Below are positions 49,615 to 62,060 of a stretch of 64,000 nucleotides of DNA, in pieces. The position numbers were made by a program, and so were the translations under genes. Origin of the DNA: Loxodes magnus. Lineage: Eukaryota > Ciliophora > Karyorelictea > Loxodida > Loxodidae. The stretch lies in NCBI GenBank assembly GCA_946699065.1, contig CAMPDV010000024.1, positions 372,001 through 436,000 of the forward strand. The letters run 5' to 3'. The stretch's first letter is position 1. Every line of letters starts with the position of its first letter. The notes under the pieces are model-generated. The model was given only the letters and a program-made list of their open reading frames with translations, was not told the origin of the DNA and did not search any database.

Positions 49615-49834
49615 ACCTCATATAATATACCTACTTATCTAGCTTTTCAAATACATCTTCTAAGCATTGCTAATGTAAAATCTCATATACGAACATTTTG
49701 AAGCTTGAATGCATTAATATATTATAAAAAATAAGATATATTTATTTAAAAAAATAAACTAAACAATTATCATTAAACTCTTTGTTTGGCTTATTGATAT
49801 AAAATTAGTTAAGCTTAATTATAAAAGTTAATAA

Positions 49835-52800
49835 ATGTTAGGTTTGATGTTAGTATTTATTAATCTACTTAGTACCTTCTTATCTAAGGTAGCTATTATT
49901 TCTAGCGATTATAACTAAGAAGCTTAACTTTATTCTTTATCTTTACGAGCAATGCTTGTTGATAAATTTGGTATTCCTTTTAATTGGATTATCTTCGAGA
50001 AAATTACTAAGATGAGAGAGATTGAAATGTAAGTATTTAGCTTAAAAGAGTAAGAAGTGAGTCTTATAATAGATATTACGCTTTAGTAACAGTTCACTCA
50101 TTTTATTAGCCTTTATTGTGAGCAGCTTGAGATAGTTCATTTTGTTATTGGAGAAAATAATCAGCAAGAATTTGGAAGCTTCACTTTTTTTATCTTGCCA
50201 AGCGAAAGATAAATTGCTAACTGTATGCTTACTTTTATAAAACGCTGAGAGTGAAATAAACTTTCCTTCGTTTCAGGCTTGAATTAAATAAACGAGGTAA
50301 AACTAATCGCTTAATAGTTCCAGGTTCAATTCTTTGGAGTTTAGAGCTTAAATCAGAATCAATCCAACTTTTTTAGTTAGTTTAGCAAAGCAACCGAAAT
50401 AGCAGGGTCTAAGTTTTACTATTTAGCTTTTGAGGATAAATTTTAGTTTTATCTAAATCAGATTATCAAGAAGCAAATTTTCAGGAAAGGATTCACTCTA
50501 CTCTTTTCGTTTAGGAACTCAATGTTACTTTGGTCTACTCCAAATAATATAGAAGGTTCTATTGGATTTAGTTTCAGGGATCAAGTTATAGTTACAGAGA
50601 TTGAATTCTAACTTTATTGTGTCGAGATAGCCTTGTCTAAGATAATTAATTCAGAAGAAGAAATGAAATCATGAGATACTAAGGTATTATAAAAGCATTT
50701 ATAAAATATCTTAGATTAAGGCTAAGAGCTTATAGAAGTTTGGTTTAGAGTATTGAATGTATAGGGAGATAATTTAGTGGATATTGGATTTTTAGATTAA
50801 ACTAGGTTTGTCCAAGAGAAGTACATAATTTGACCTGGGAATACAAAAGATATCCCTAAGAATGAAAAAGTAAAAATTCCTATCAGTATGAACTTAGATT
50901 GGTGAAACCCTGATGGATCTTGGATTTAGTGAATGGATAATTATTTCTTAGGTAGACTCTATGCAGTAGATTGAATCAATAAACAATAGAATATTCTAAA
51001 AAATTACGATTTAGAGGTTTAAGAGATAAAAGCAGGGGCAACAGTATTTAACTACGACTATGTATACAAAGAATGAGCGAATAAGAAAAATGATTTTGGA
51101 CTTATTTACTTCTTGCCTATATCAAGTGGAAATGCGCTTAGCCAATTAAACTTTTTCAAAAGTCAAAATTTTTCGATTCAAACAGCTTCTGGAGCTAACA
51201 AAGCTTCATAGCTCTCTAGTATATCGTAATTTCCTAACTATATAAGATCAACAATGCCTGATGATTTTATTGCATGAATGCTGGCCTAAACTTCTTTCAA
51301 CGAAGGATGAAAAGACGTTGGTATGGTGTATGGAAATCATGCATGAGGAATTGGACTAATGGAAAGTTTCATGAAAGGAGCTCAAAGATACGGAATTAAT
51401 ATAGCCAACATAAACTAAATACTTCCAGAAGTAGTTACGAAAGAGAATTTTAAAGAATGATAGCCTGCAATTAAAGAATGCTATCTCAAATCAAGAGTTC
51501 TCTTTATATTCACATACGAGACTGATACTTAAATAATATCAGAGTATTTATATGACTTAGGAGTTAGAGCAGGAGATATGGAAATAATTGGACTTCTGTG
51601 ACTGAATGAGTAAATAGTGTTTGGCAATGGCTCAAATCCTAATTAATTTAAAATATAAGAAGTACTGAAAGGCTCATTTTAGTATTATTCAAATGTATGA
51701 GTTGGAGAAATGGGATAAAAAATTAAACAGGAGATAGAGGTATGATCAGGAAAGGAAGTTCTGAAATAAAATTCATTTGAATTTGATATTGTTCTTCTAG
51801 CAGCTACGGCTATGAATGCTGTTATATTAGATGGAGAGAATTTAGGGAAATTCGGAATTATAACAGATTATATGAGAAAAGTTCAAGTAATAGGGACAAC
51901 TGGATTAATAAGAATTAAGTAAGGTACTAATGATAGAAGTAACATTCCATAACAAATATATAATTATAGAAAAAATAGCACTAAATAGTGAGTTATAGAG
52001 CCTATTGGAAGATACTGCGTGAACTGCGATGTTGTATGGGAATATTATAAACCTATAATGTGAGGTGATGGAACGACTAATGATTATTTAGATCACTGGG
52101 AACTTAAATGCCCATTTAAAGAAAGAGATAGGAAAGATTTCAAGAAAGGATTAATAGTTAAGTATTCAATTATCGGTTTTTTAGCCCTAAGTGTGCTAAT
52201 TTTAGGAAAGCTATCTTGCAGAATCTGGAAAAATGCCTAATTTGAATATTTAAACTACAATACCTGAGGTAGTATGTTTGATTTTTTCCAAATTATGTAC
52301 CTTCTGACGCTTTAGTTATAGTTTTTCTTTTTGGGACCGAAATTAGAAATTTTCACATAAGAATATAGCATCACAAAGGATTTCATTTTACTCGATATTA
52401 TAAAGCTACTAAATCTTAATGAAGATCTTGAATACTTGACTTAAGGTATTATAGTAATAATAACAGGTATATGAATTTTATTCTTAATAGCCATCTATCT
52501 AAGATGAGAATTTTCTAAGAGAATGATAATTAAATTCATTGGAACTTTGAGCTTTTATTTAAATCCTGCTATTAACTAAATTTTATTAATGCCCATAATG
52601 TACAATCTTATTGATTCCTTTTTCTGTGTAGAAGCATATGACGCTAATAAAAATGATGGTCTAAGCTTTAAAGAATCTTTCTGGGTTAGAGATTGCCATA
52701 TCTCATGCTGATAGGATAAGCACCTACTTCTATTTATATTTTCCTGAATTGGAATTATTTTCTATATTCCTACAGCAATTCATTTTACTCCTTTTTGGTA

Positions 52801-53721
52801 AGATTTATAAGGAAGTATTTAAAGAATTAGACTTAAGCAAAACTACTTCATATGACTTTCTGTATTCGGAGTTCAGATTGTCCTTATCAACAAAATCGAC
52901 ATAGATAAATCAGCCTAATCTCTAATATACTTTCTAATTTGCTTCCTTTTTACAATCTATACTCATTTAAAAAAACCTATCGCTTACAAAAAGCTAAATA
53001 GCATTTGAACAGGTCTATTTTACCTAAATTCATACCTAGGTTTCATAAGATGTTTAGACGAGTTTCTAGATATAGAGAATAAGCTAATTATTAAAGTACT
53101 ATTTTTATCAGGTATCGTTATAATTTTATCTGTCTCTTGGATTTATTTCAACAAAGAGTTAACTTTTATTCACGTTTACTAGAAGAACAATTCTCATATA
53201 ATTAGATGAGCTTTTTAGTTTAGATCTAAATTATAGAACCTTTAAATTCATATATAGCAGTAATAGTATAAAATTAAGTCTCTTATGATATAAACTGAAA
53301 TGTAACTGGATGACCCTAATTATTTATTTAGGAAGCAAGATATATGCTAAGAGGAACCGTTTTCAGCATTAAACTTTGAAGACTAACAATAAGTAATAAG
53401 TAAAACTAAATCTACGTTTAAAATGCTGGATACTCTGAAAAGCATATCATAGAGTTAGAATGTAATTTCCATATAATATTCTGAAAACTAAAGTAAATTT
53501 TAACTTTAGAGTCACATTTTGAGAACTTAAAGTAATAGTTTAATTCTGATGATGTAGTAGAAAGAAACTCTTCAGAACAGAAGTTAGATAGCTAAGAGGA
53601 TTAGATATTTATAAAAGAGAAAAAAACAAAAGTGAAGATTGAAGAAACAAAAGACGAAAGTTATAAACACGATAGCATGCTAAATGTACCAGAGTTTAAG
53701 GTAAAACATAATTTGATATGA
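49835..53721 (+). CDS. Gene A, copy 3: Venus-flytrap receptor, diverged 3' part
   Basis: Exactly 3887 bp, intron at 53493-53509, TGA 53719-53721. The extracellular part is nearly identical to copies 1 and 2. From about 52100 to 52420 and from about 52920 to the end it differs at roughly one base in ten, yet with no frameshift and mostly silent or conservative changes (for example SVSWIYFNKELTFIHVY for STSWFFFKKEITFIHVY). This is the best evidence in the window that the frame, the code and the terminal UGA are right. Confidence 0.85.
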
Positions 53722-54649
53722 TAAAATATTTTTAACTTATTAGACTTATATTTTAATACCTAAGATCTATGAACATTCCTTCTCTTTTTCTTTCTTATCA
53801 AGCAGAAGATTTAATAAAAAAAACTAAAATAATATTTTGATAATGAGTTTTATCCTTGAAGTAAGTATCTAAATTTATTTTATTAAATTGGTTCAAAGTA
53901 TTGGCAGGTTAAATATTCTTGATAGTTAATTAATTCACTTTAATAAGAGTTATTATATGAAGTGATTAAACCAAAAGCTTGATTTTATTTAAGATTATAA
54001 ATATCATATCTCCTTTCTCACCTTGCTTCATTCTTATATCTTACTATTGATTCTCGAAAAAATTTGTTTTTCTTACACCTCTATTTATTTTTATGTTTTC
54101 TTTCCAAATAATAAATATTCTTTTACTTTGCTAACTCCTGCGAAAAATTTGATTTTTAGTCTATTTCTAATTATTGCTAATAAGTAAAATGCTTATTCAA
54201 GTCTAATTTGATTATAATTTATTAATTTTTCCAAGTTTTTTTACAGAAAATCTATTTGAAGGATTACTATCTATGCTCTAATAGTAGATAAAATCAAAGA
54301 TGCATCTAAATGTGTCTGTTCCTCACTGAATATAGAGCTAATTTTTCATAAAATAATGACTTAAATGTAAGTAGAATTGAAAACTATAAGAATGAATTCG
54401 CAACTTAAAGATTGAGATTATTTCTTGCTTTTTTTCCTTTTTTCATTATATTTTATTTCTGGAGATTTCTAAATTCCTTCAAATTTCTCTCTAAATACTT
54501 GTGCATTAAGTACATCTCTATAATGTAAAGTTGCGTCTTAGAAATTAGTTTCTTTTTTTCTTCTATATAGTTCTAAATTGAAAACTAGCCGAAAATAATT
54601 ATTAGATGGTCATTATTTATTTCATAAAGTTAGATAATCTTTTTTCTTA
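53722..54649. other. Diverged A-B spacer in copy 3
   Basis: About 900 bp against about 120 bp in copy 1. It holds AT-rich sequence not found in the other copies. No gene recognised. Confidence 0.4.
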
Positions 54650-57470
54650 CTTAAAATATAAAAACTTTTAGATCCAATTTCCTACTTATAGGTAGTTTAG
54701 TTAATAGTATCTAGTAATTAACTTTTAAGTATTCTTAGCTCTCTAAATAGTAATTTAAGTTTAATACTTATTCATTTAATTTCTACTCTAATCATTACAA
54801 ATCTTGCTTAGTGAAGATCTTTTCCTATTACTATGAGTTTTCTCTAAAAAATGTTTTAAGAACAGGAGAACAAGCTAGTAGTGTAGATATTTGTAAAATA
54901 AGTGGCAAGAGAGGCTTAGACTCTCTATTTGATGATGAATGAAAGCTCGTAATGAAATAAAAAAATGAAAATTCTAGTTACTATTAATGAAATATAGTCT
55001 TAGTTTAGATATGGTTGCTGTTCTAAGTTTATCGAAGAAGATAGCTTTATAATTTTTTGGGATATGGCAGAATATTGACTATAAAATTGCCTGTGAAAAT
55101 TTAGAGTTATAGAATAAAAAAGAGAATAGTTAGTGAAGAAACGCCTAGAGATAGACATGATTCACCTTCCCTTATTGTTTATTAATAAAGTAAGAAAATT
55201 AATGCTATTTTTTTGGAGGATTTGGAATATATGACGCTTTAGTTTATAATTTATAAGCTAAATGATAAAATAAGCTTCAAAAGACAAATATTATTAATAG
55301 TCATTTCCTTTATTTTGGCAGATGAAATCGAGCTGTTCTATAAATGCAGGCTGAATATTAGACAAGGATTTGCATATACTAATTTTAAGAACTTAAGAAC
55401 GAAGAAAATAAAAATTAATCCAAAGCGGGTGAAATAATATATAGTTGGTAATTGCATTTTAAAGAAAGAAAAAATATATTTAACATTAGGGTAATTAGAC
55501 TCAATTGAAAATAAAATGAAAGAGGTTTGAGAATTTGCCTATTTTAATCATAATAAATTACGATTAAAAAGTTAGTTTTAGATTAAAAGATCTTCAAAGA
55601 GATAATCTTAATGATGTAATAATTTTAGATTTAAACAAGAAGCAATTTAAATGCGAAATTATTAAAGAAAGTTACGACGTACCAAAACCATTATATTTTC
55701 ATTCAATGATTACTATCTCAGTTAATGCATATATCTTTAGAGGCTAAATTTAAAAGAAAGTCAATATCTAATTAATTATATTGGTTTTATTTTGAAAAAT
55801 TAAATTGATATTAAACAAGTTCATAAGGGGAAATTCCTCAATACATTCATCTTTTATTTATATACGGAAACTTTATTATAATATGAGGAACATAAAGTTA
55901 ATCTGATCAGCTAAGCGACATGTCCAAATATATTATAATCAATTTATGTGGTTGACCTTGCAGTTAGTGAACCTTTAGAATAAATAATTAAATGATAAAT
56001 CTAGCTCTCAAGAAATATTTTAAAATTAAATTAATTATTGTCAGTCATATCCTAAAAGAGAAGGATCAGCCAACGATAAAATTCTTCTTTTAAGCAATGA
56101 TGATTTTTTTCTTTCGTATATTTTAATGATTAAGAAGGAATTGCATTTTATAAAGTATTTTCTGATTTATTTTTCTATTCTATGAGTTCTACAAACTACA
56201 CTTAGTGGCTTAATGAGCAAAAACTTACTCGTTCTAATAAAGATCATTCAGATAAAGTTTCTTTATATGACTATTTAAAAGGCATAACTATTTTTATCAT
56301 AATTTCCTTATTTGCAGCTTTAGTCATATCAAAAAAATAGATCTAAAATTTAAAATTTGTATAAAGCGAACCATTGCTATCTAATGGTTATTTTATTATG
56401 CTAATAAAAACTCTAATAGGAAGTCTTTTCAATGCTTTTTTACGATTTTGGCTTTAAACTTAACTTTAAATAATTAGCTTAGCTTTATTATCTATAAAGT
56501 AATAATGAATAAAGCGCTTGCTTCATTTCTTGTAATGAGAAAAACTTATACTTCAATAACTGGTGACTTCTTGCTTATAACGGAAGTTAAGGTTTATTTG
56601 GGACTATGCTAAGCAATTCCTGATTCATAATGCAATTTACAGAGTGTAATTAGGACATTAGTTATCAAGATTTAAAGCTCTTTAAATAAGTGAGAAAATA
56701 TTTCTTGTAAAGGAAAAAAAATTTTAATGTCAATCATTCGAAAAAATGTGTGATAAAGGGAAATTTTCTATTTTAATTACTCTAGCTGAAGAAAATTCCT
56801 ATGTCATTTCAATAGAAATTAACATTTCTGCCACTTCCTTTATAACTGATTATCTTTCTAGTATCAACTTACAATTAATGTGGATAATTAAGAAATATTT
56901 AGAGATTCAGATCCTACTATCTTAGAATTAATAACTATAGATTCGGCTTTTGAAACAAATATTCCTAAATATAAGAAATATAATGGAAATGTAGGCTATC
57001 AATTAATAAATACTGGTATTCATGCTCGGATCTCAGGGTACAAGTGGGGAAATTTAGTTAAGTACAAATCTAAACGCTAAAATAAATTTCATATTAAATG
57101 AAAATCTCTAAAGACATAACAGAATCAGAAAATAACTCCTATTATCCTTATTTCTGCAATTTTAGGATAAAAATTAGGTGTAATAAGCAGTATGAGAGGA
57201 TTTATGAGTTTCGAAGAAAGAAAAATTTAGATTAAAAAAATGTAAAAATAGAGTCTATTTGGAATAGTTGAAATTTTTTCAAAAGTCATATTGATAACTA
57301 AAAAGAAAACTAGAATTATTAGAGGATAAATTAAATCAAATCCACAAAGATTACCTAGTTAATTAAGTAGAAATAGTTTTTTAAAAGAAAAAGAAACAAC
57401 ATGAGATTAATTAAAATAGAAGGAAGGAAATTTATAATTAAAACTAAAAGGAAGGAGCTAGAAATATATT
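54650..57470 (+). pseudogene. Gene B, copy 3: uninverted but deleted
   Basis: Homologous to 7740-11.2 kb of copy 1. The middle block (56220-56985) is in sense orientation and reads through both junctions (WLNEQKLTRSN.. on the left, IPKYKKYNGNVGYQLIN on the right), so this is the ancestral arrangement. However, about 650 bp opposite 9.1-9.7 kb are missing, several frameshifts occur near 54.8 and 55.9 kb, and the last exon is gone. The gene is therefore dead here for a different reason than in copies 1 and 2. The intron after SSINLQL is 23 nt here and 18 nt in copies 1 and 2. Confidence 0.65.
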
Positions 57471-57479
57471 ATTTGCTTC

Positions 57480-58020
57480 AAAGACATAGAAATTTAAATT
57501 AAATAAGCTTTTTTCTTTATTCATTGGTTAACAAATAGCCAGCCTTTAGCATTAATAACTTTGTTTATAGAATTATTACTTAAATATCTAACCAATAAAA
57601 TTCATAAAAAGTATAAAGTCTTTCTTTTAGCATTATGAACTAACTTATCTGTATTTGTTAATTTTATATCTTTATTATAAATTAATCTAATGATGTTACT
57701 ATTAATAAATAAAGGTATTAATATATTAATACCTTATATCTTCATATTTAAAAATTTAAATTATTAGGACACTTAAAATTTATCTAAGAAGGTTGTACTG
57801 AATTTAGTTATATTAAGCTTAATTATATCATTTAAATTATGATATAGTCGAAATTAATTTATCATGAAGCATGCATAAGCTTTAAATTATTTTATAAAAT
57901 TTGCCTTTTATTTAGTTATTTAATCTAATTTTTCTTTCTATTATCATATGCGAGAATATAAAGAAGTTTAATAATAACTTTCACCCATTAAAGCTGTTGT
58001 TTGGTGTATTATGTATACAA
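57480..58020 (+). pseudogene. Gene F, copy 3, diverged
   Basis: Frame partly conserved with copy 1 (ELLLKYLTNKIHKKYKVFLL; VVLNLVILSLIISF). About 90 bp including a perfect palindrome are inserted near 57690-57775, and the terminal UGA is not preserved. Confidence 0.4.
57712..57735. repeat. Perfect 24-bp palindrome
   Basis: AAGGTATTAATA followed at once by its reverse complement. It lies in sequence absent from copies 1 and 2, inside the gene F relic; possibly the trace of a small insertion. Confidence 0.6.
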
Positions 58021-58250
58021 TAAATCTAAATCTATTAATAATTTGCAGCTTTTAACTATATTAAATTTTAACTTCTTGATTCATTATGGTGATAAGATGA
58101 AAATATAGCGTTCATATCTCTATTCTATCTTCTAAATCATGTTTAGTTTTTTTCTTCACTTTTAACTTTCAATTAATATTTATCATTTAAATAGCAAATA
58201 TCATCAATTCATTATTCATAAATTTAATTAGCTTATAAGCAGATTTTTAC

Positions 58251-60419
58251 ATTCTAAATAACTTGATTAACTACAAAATCTTGGAAAAATAAGTTTTAAA
58301 CAATTCTAGAGATAAATGATTATAGTTTAAATTATTTGTCGCTTACTAAAGAGTTATCTATTAATAGTAAAATAAAAGATAATTATATAAATTCTTATAA
58401 CTTTTAGGGATTAAAGCAACTCTCCTTTTTTAATAACTGTATTTCATTTTAATTATAAAAAAATTTAATTGTAAAATAATTTTGTGTAGTTAACGAAACT
58501 TAAGTTTCTTTGAATTTATATAAGAAATAAATATGATGATATCTTTTATATATCTTCATACATTAAAAAATAGAATATCTTTATAAATTCTTTAACTTTA
58601 AATAAAAATATGAAAAGAATATTTAAAGCATGATAATAATAGGATCTAGAACGATGCTTAGAATGAAAAAATTATTGGGATCGAAAATCTTCATTTTTTT
58701 TCATTTATATTTTTTAACAATTTTTTAAACTCTGCTATTTTATAATAGTTTCTCTTAACAAATTTAAGTATTTTTTATGATTTTTTACTCACTTATAAAA
58801 AATTTATAGGGATTTGAACTCCAACTTAGAGTTAAAAAAATCTGCTACCCTTACACTAAAAAGCTTCATATTTACTTTTAATGAATACTTTAATCTATTA
58901 GATTTTTTAGTTTAAAATAATTTAAATTAAAATTATTTTCTTCAGTTTTTGATTTAAACTTTATTTTTTTAATAGTTAAGGTTTATTTATGCATAATAGT
59001 CTAAACAACTCATAAGTTCTTTCAAATTAATATAGATTATACTATGATTAGCTTTTAATAATTTCTCTCTAAAATTTGTGAAAATATTTTTCTTTTAAGA
59101 AAGAAAAAATAATAATTAAAATTCTTTTTGTTTAAAAAAGAGATAGAATTTCAAGAAGTGTTTCAGATGAAACTTATTTTTACAGTGGTATTTTAGTTTA
59201 AATTAATTTATAAAAACAGTCATTAATTTTTTTAATTAAACAAATTTTGTTTTTCATATTTCTTTTATTTCTAGGAAAGATAAAATTAAATTTCTTGCAG
59301 AATTGATTTCATCAATTTATTTATTTTTTTTTATTTTTTGCTATATTAATTTGAATAAATTATAAACTTTTTTAACTAATTAAACTTTCTATTTTAAATT
59401 TTGTTTTTTATATAATTTTTTAAGGAATTTATTTTAGTATTTTTATCATAATACTAAAGCTATTTTAATGCGTAATATCGATAACTTTATTATTTTTTTA
59501 AATAAAAAAATTGATAAATTCTTTTTAAAAAACTATTTTAATATTCACAAACTCAAACTGTTTTATTTCTTTTTTTTTAATTTTGTTTTTTTGATTTATG
59601 AATGTAAGTAAAGAAGCAAAAATAATAGAATTTTTAAGAAAAAAAATTTGTTTTTTTAGATATTTTGTTCCTATCCACTTCAAAAATTGTTATTAAATGA
59701 AATTTAAAAAAGGAAGATATCAGATAACTTATAAACATTAAATTGCTTTAGAAATAAAATTGCGCGCCTTTTAATGAATAAATAATCTTACTTATGATAT
59801 TTCATTATTTCATTTATCTATTAGATACTCTATTTAAAATTTAATTATTTATAATCGATAATAATTTTTACAAAACTAAAAAAATTTAAAATAATTAAAA
59901 TAGATTAAAAATTATTTCAACCGAAAATTTTTATATTAAAAAATTCGTTTTACATTTTTTCAAATTTATTTTTTTATTATTTTTAGGGTTTAGATTTCAA
60001 GATTTAAAATTTAAAATTAAACACTCAAAATTAAGCACTTTATCATTTTTTTTGAAAAATTATAAAATAAATTTATTTTGTAATATTGAATTTCTAATAT
60101 CCTTAATTCTTTATTAAAATTTTTCTTTCTGTTAAATATTAAAATGTTTAAGTTATGACTTTATATTATTATTATTAAATAAAATTTTAATAATTATTTG
60201 TTTTCCTTAGAAATTCAATCAATTCTATTTATCCATTTTTTTAAATTGTTTTCTTTTATTATTTTTTTATATAGATGGTTAAGACTACATCTCAATTTCA
60301 TTAAGATTTTTTTTATATTCAATCTTTTTGTAGATGTTGTTTGTTATTTATATAGTATCAAGTCAATTTTCTTCATGTCCTTTAGTCCTCTTTTCTTTTG
60401 AGTCTTTTGAAGACAGAGC
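58251..60419. other. AT-rich flank without recognised genes
   Basis: Right of the array. Long A and T runs, no frame with a convincing protein. A stretch at about 58797-58872 resembles Pol III A and B boxes on the minus strand but does not fold as a tRNA. Confidence 0.55.
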
Positions 60420-60950
60420 AATGCTTTTATTAAATGCTGGGAAGAAATAAAATATCAGCACCTCCTAATAAAAAAATGTTCTGTTTCTTTTTTGCATAAA
60501 AAAGTTCTAATGTTTTTCCAATATTTTTCTTGTTTTCTAAGTTCTTCTATTTTACAATCTATTAGATAACCATAATATCAGTCTTAGTTCTTTGGTAGCC
60601 AATGCAGATTCCTCTATTTATTTATCTTAAAATTAAGACAAAGTATGCTCCTCTTTTAAATTTCATTTTGAACAAGCTATTTCCTTAAGTACATAATTTC
60701 TAAATTCAGTTGTTCGATATATGTTATTAGTTCCTTATTCTCTCCAAAGGATTGCAAATTAACTCATCCTGTTTGGTAAGAATTTTCTTCATTTTGTCAC
60801 ATTATTCATATATGGATTATTTTTTTAACTTTATTTAAGAAATGTTGATCTAATTAACTTGTAGAATTTTGCCTTGCTCATGAAGTAGATTCCAGTCATT
60901 TTTGCTTTTTCTCTTATAGTTTTGCTTATCTTCAAACTTTTTTTAACTTT
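60420..60950 (-). CDS. Coiled-coil gene related to the gag-like family (partial)
   Basis: On the minus strand one frame gives GENKELITYIEQLNLEIMY and RKQLVQNEIQKRS, a clear coiled coil, then NQDWYYGYLIDCKIEELRKQ and a basic tail. The upstream 120 bp continue in another frame, so an intron or a frameshift is present. The layout and its place next to a QEDW-type ORF resemble the zinc-knuckle genes of the array, but no complete knuckle is visible. It may be a degraded element copy. Confidence 0.4.
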
Positions 60951-61254
60951 AGAATTTTAATAAATTTAGATTTAAAATGAAAAAATAAAGTTAATGCTAC
61001 AAAAATTTCTTTTATGGGATTTTTACGTTATATTAATCCTATTTAATTATAGCAAAAGTAAAATAAAAATGTCTCATAAAATTAGAAAAAGCAAAAAGTT
61101 TTGATTATTCATAAAGTAAAATTAATTAATAAAATATAAAAAAACTAAAAGAACATTAGATAAAAATTTATAATTTTTTTAATGCTTTAGTTTATTTTAA
61201 TCCCAAAAGCAAATTATTTCTGGATTGAAATATTAAATATAATTATCTAAATAT
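60951..61254. other. AT-rich spacer
   Basis: About 300 bp, nothing recognised. Confidence 0.45.
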
Positions 61255-62060
61255 TCAATTTTAGATTTTAAGATAATCTAACTCTCGCCTTGCTGAATTC
61301 TAAGATAGGCCTTTTACTGATAAGTAGGGATTATCTACTAATCAGTTTCTGCAAACAGGAACAGCTATATTTATTGAATGCATACTCCATGATCAAAGAT
61401 TCAAGCTAATATCGAAGCTAAATAATCTCCAGTTACTATAACTTAAATACCTTGAGCTTGGCGTATCCTTCATCAGAAAATATCTTTCTCTATTGAATAT
61501 TTCTGCTAAAACTTATCTTCCAGCATTTTTTTTTCTATCTGCATTGTAGAGCATCCAAGCACTCCCTAAGAAGAGAATCTCGTTGGCGAGCAACTTTTTC
61601 AATATTAATAATAAAAAATAAACTCATACTTCTTGTTTTCATTCATCCAATGAGTCACGTTAGTTTATCTAAATTGGGTTTTAGCTTTTAAAAAATTATT
61701 TTAAAATCTTGAACCAAATACTCCAGTCTTCTTGAATGAGATTCAAATAAGAATTAGCAATTAAATCATTAGAAAACCCATCAGTCAAACGTTCATACTG
61801 CTAGAGAGAACCTAAGGACAAGTTAGGTTTATCTCTTCTGAGCTTATCCATTCTTCCCAATGGTGACATCTAGAAATAGATTACTCTCAATGTAGTATAC
61901 ACTACACCAGATTACCTACTAAGTTAACTGATGGCTATGGTGATATAAAATATTTAATTGATTACTCCGAAGATTAAGTCTTAATCCTATCATCTTTACT
62001 TTTCCTAGATTAATACTTTCTTGCTCTAGGTACTAGAAAGTTGAATTTTCTTCATCATCT
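61255..62060 (-). CDS. QEDW-type element ORF, better preserved copy
   Basis: Minus-strand frame of about 265 residues: FYITIAISQLSRQSGVVYTT, FQMSPLGRMDKLRRDKPNLS, NSYLNLIQEDWSIWFKILK, KKLLANEILFLGSAWMLYN and, near the end, PVCRNWLVDNPYLSVKGLS. The first two thirds align with the remnant at 18541-18850 in both DNA and protein, and here the frame is unbroken. GC is clearly above the flanks. Start and end are not defined (no in-frame UGA seen at the 3' end). Family unknown. As the same protein lies in both array units and here, in opposite orientations and outside the array, it belongs to a dispersed repeat. Confidence 0.55.

Larger units (their letters stand above)
46142..58250. repeat. Tandem unit, copy 3, truncated and decaying
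   Basis: Matches the other copies almost base for base from 46142 to about 52100. It then has a diverged patch (about 52100-52420), another near-identical stretch to about 52920, and from there a diverged paralogue with deletions. Recognisable homology ends near 58.25 kb, opposite about 12.45 kb of copy 1. Gene A is intact here, gene B is degraded, and genes D, E, K and the element cluster are absent. This is the right-hand edge of the array. Confidence 0.9.

Noticed and set aside
58797..58872. tRNA-like sequence with Pol III A and B boxes and a T run (minus strand)
   Set aside because: The distance between the D arm and T arm is too short for an anticodon arm and the acceptor stem does not pair. 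At most a tRNA relic.
60198..60401. 67-aa standard-code ORF, Phe/Ile/Leu-rich
   Set aside because: Low-complexity translation of T-rich DNA with no conserved feature.
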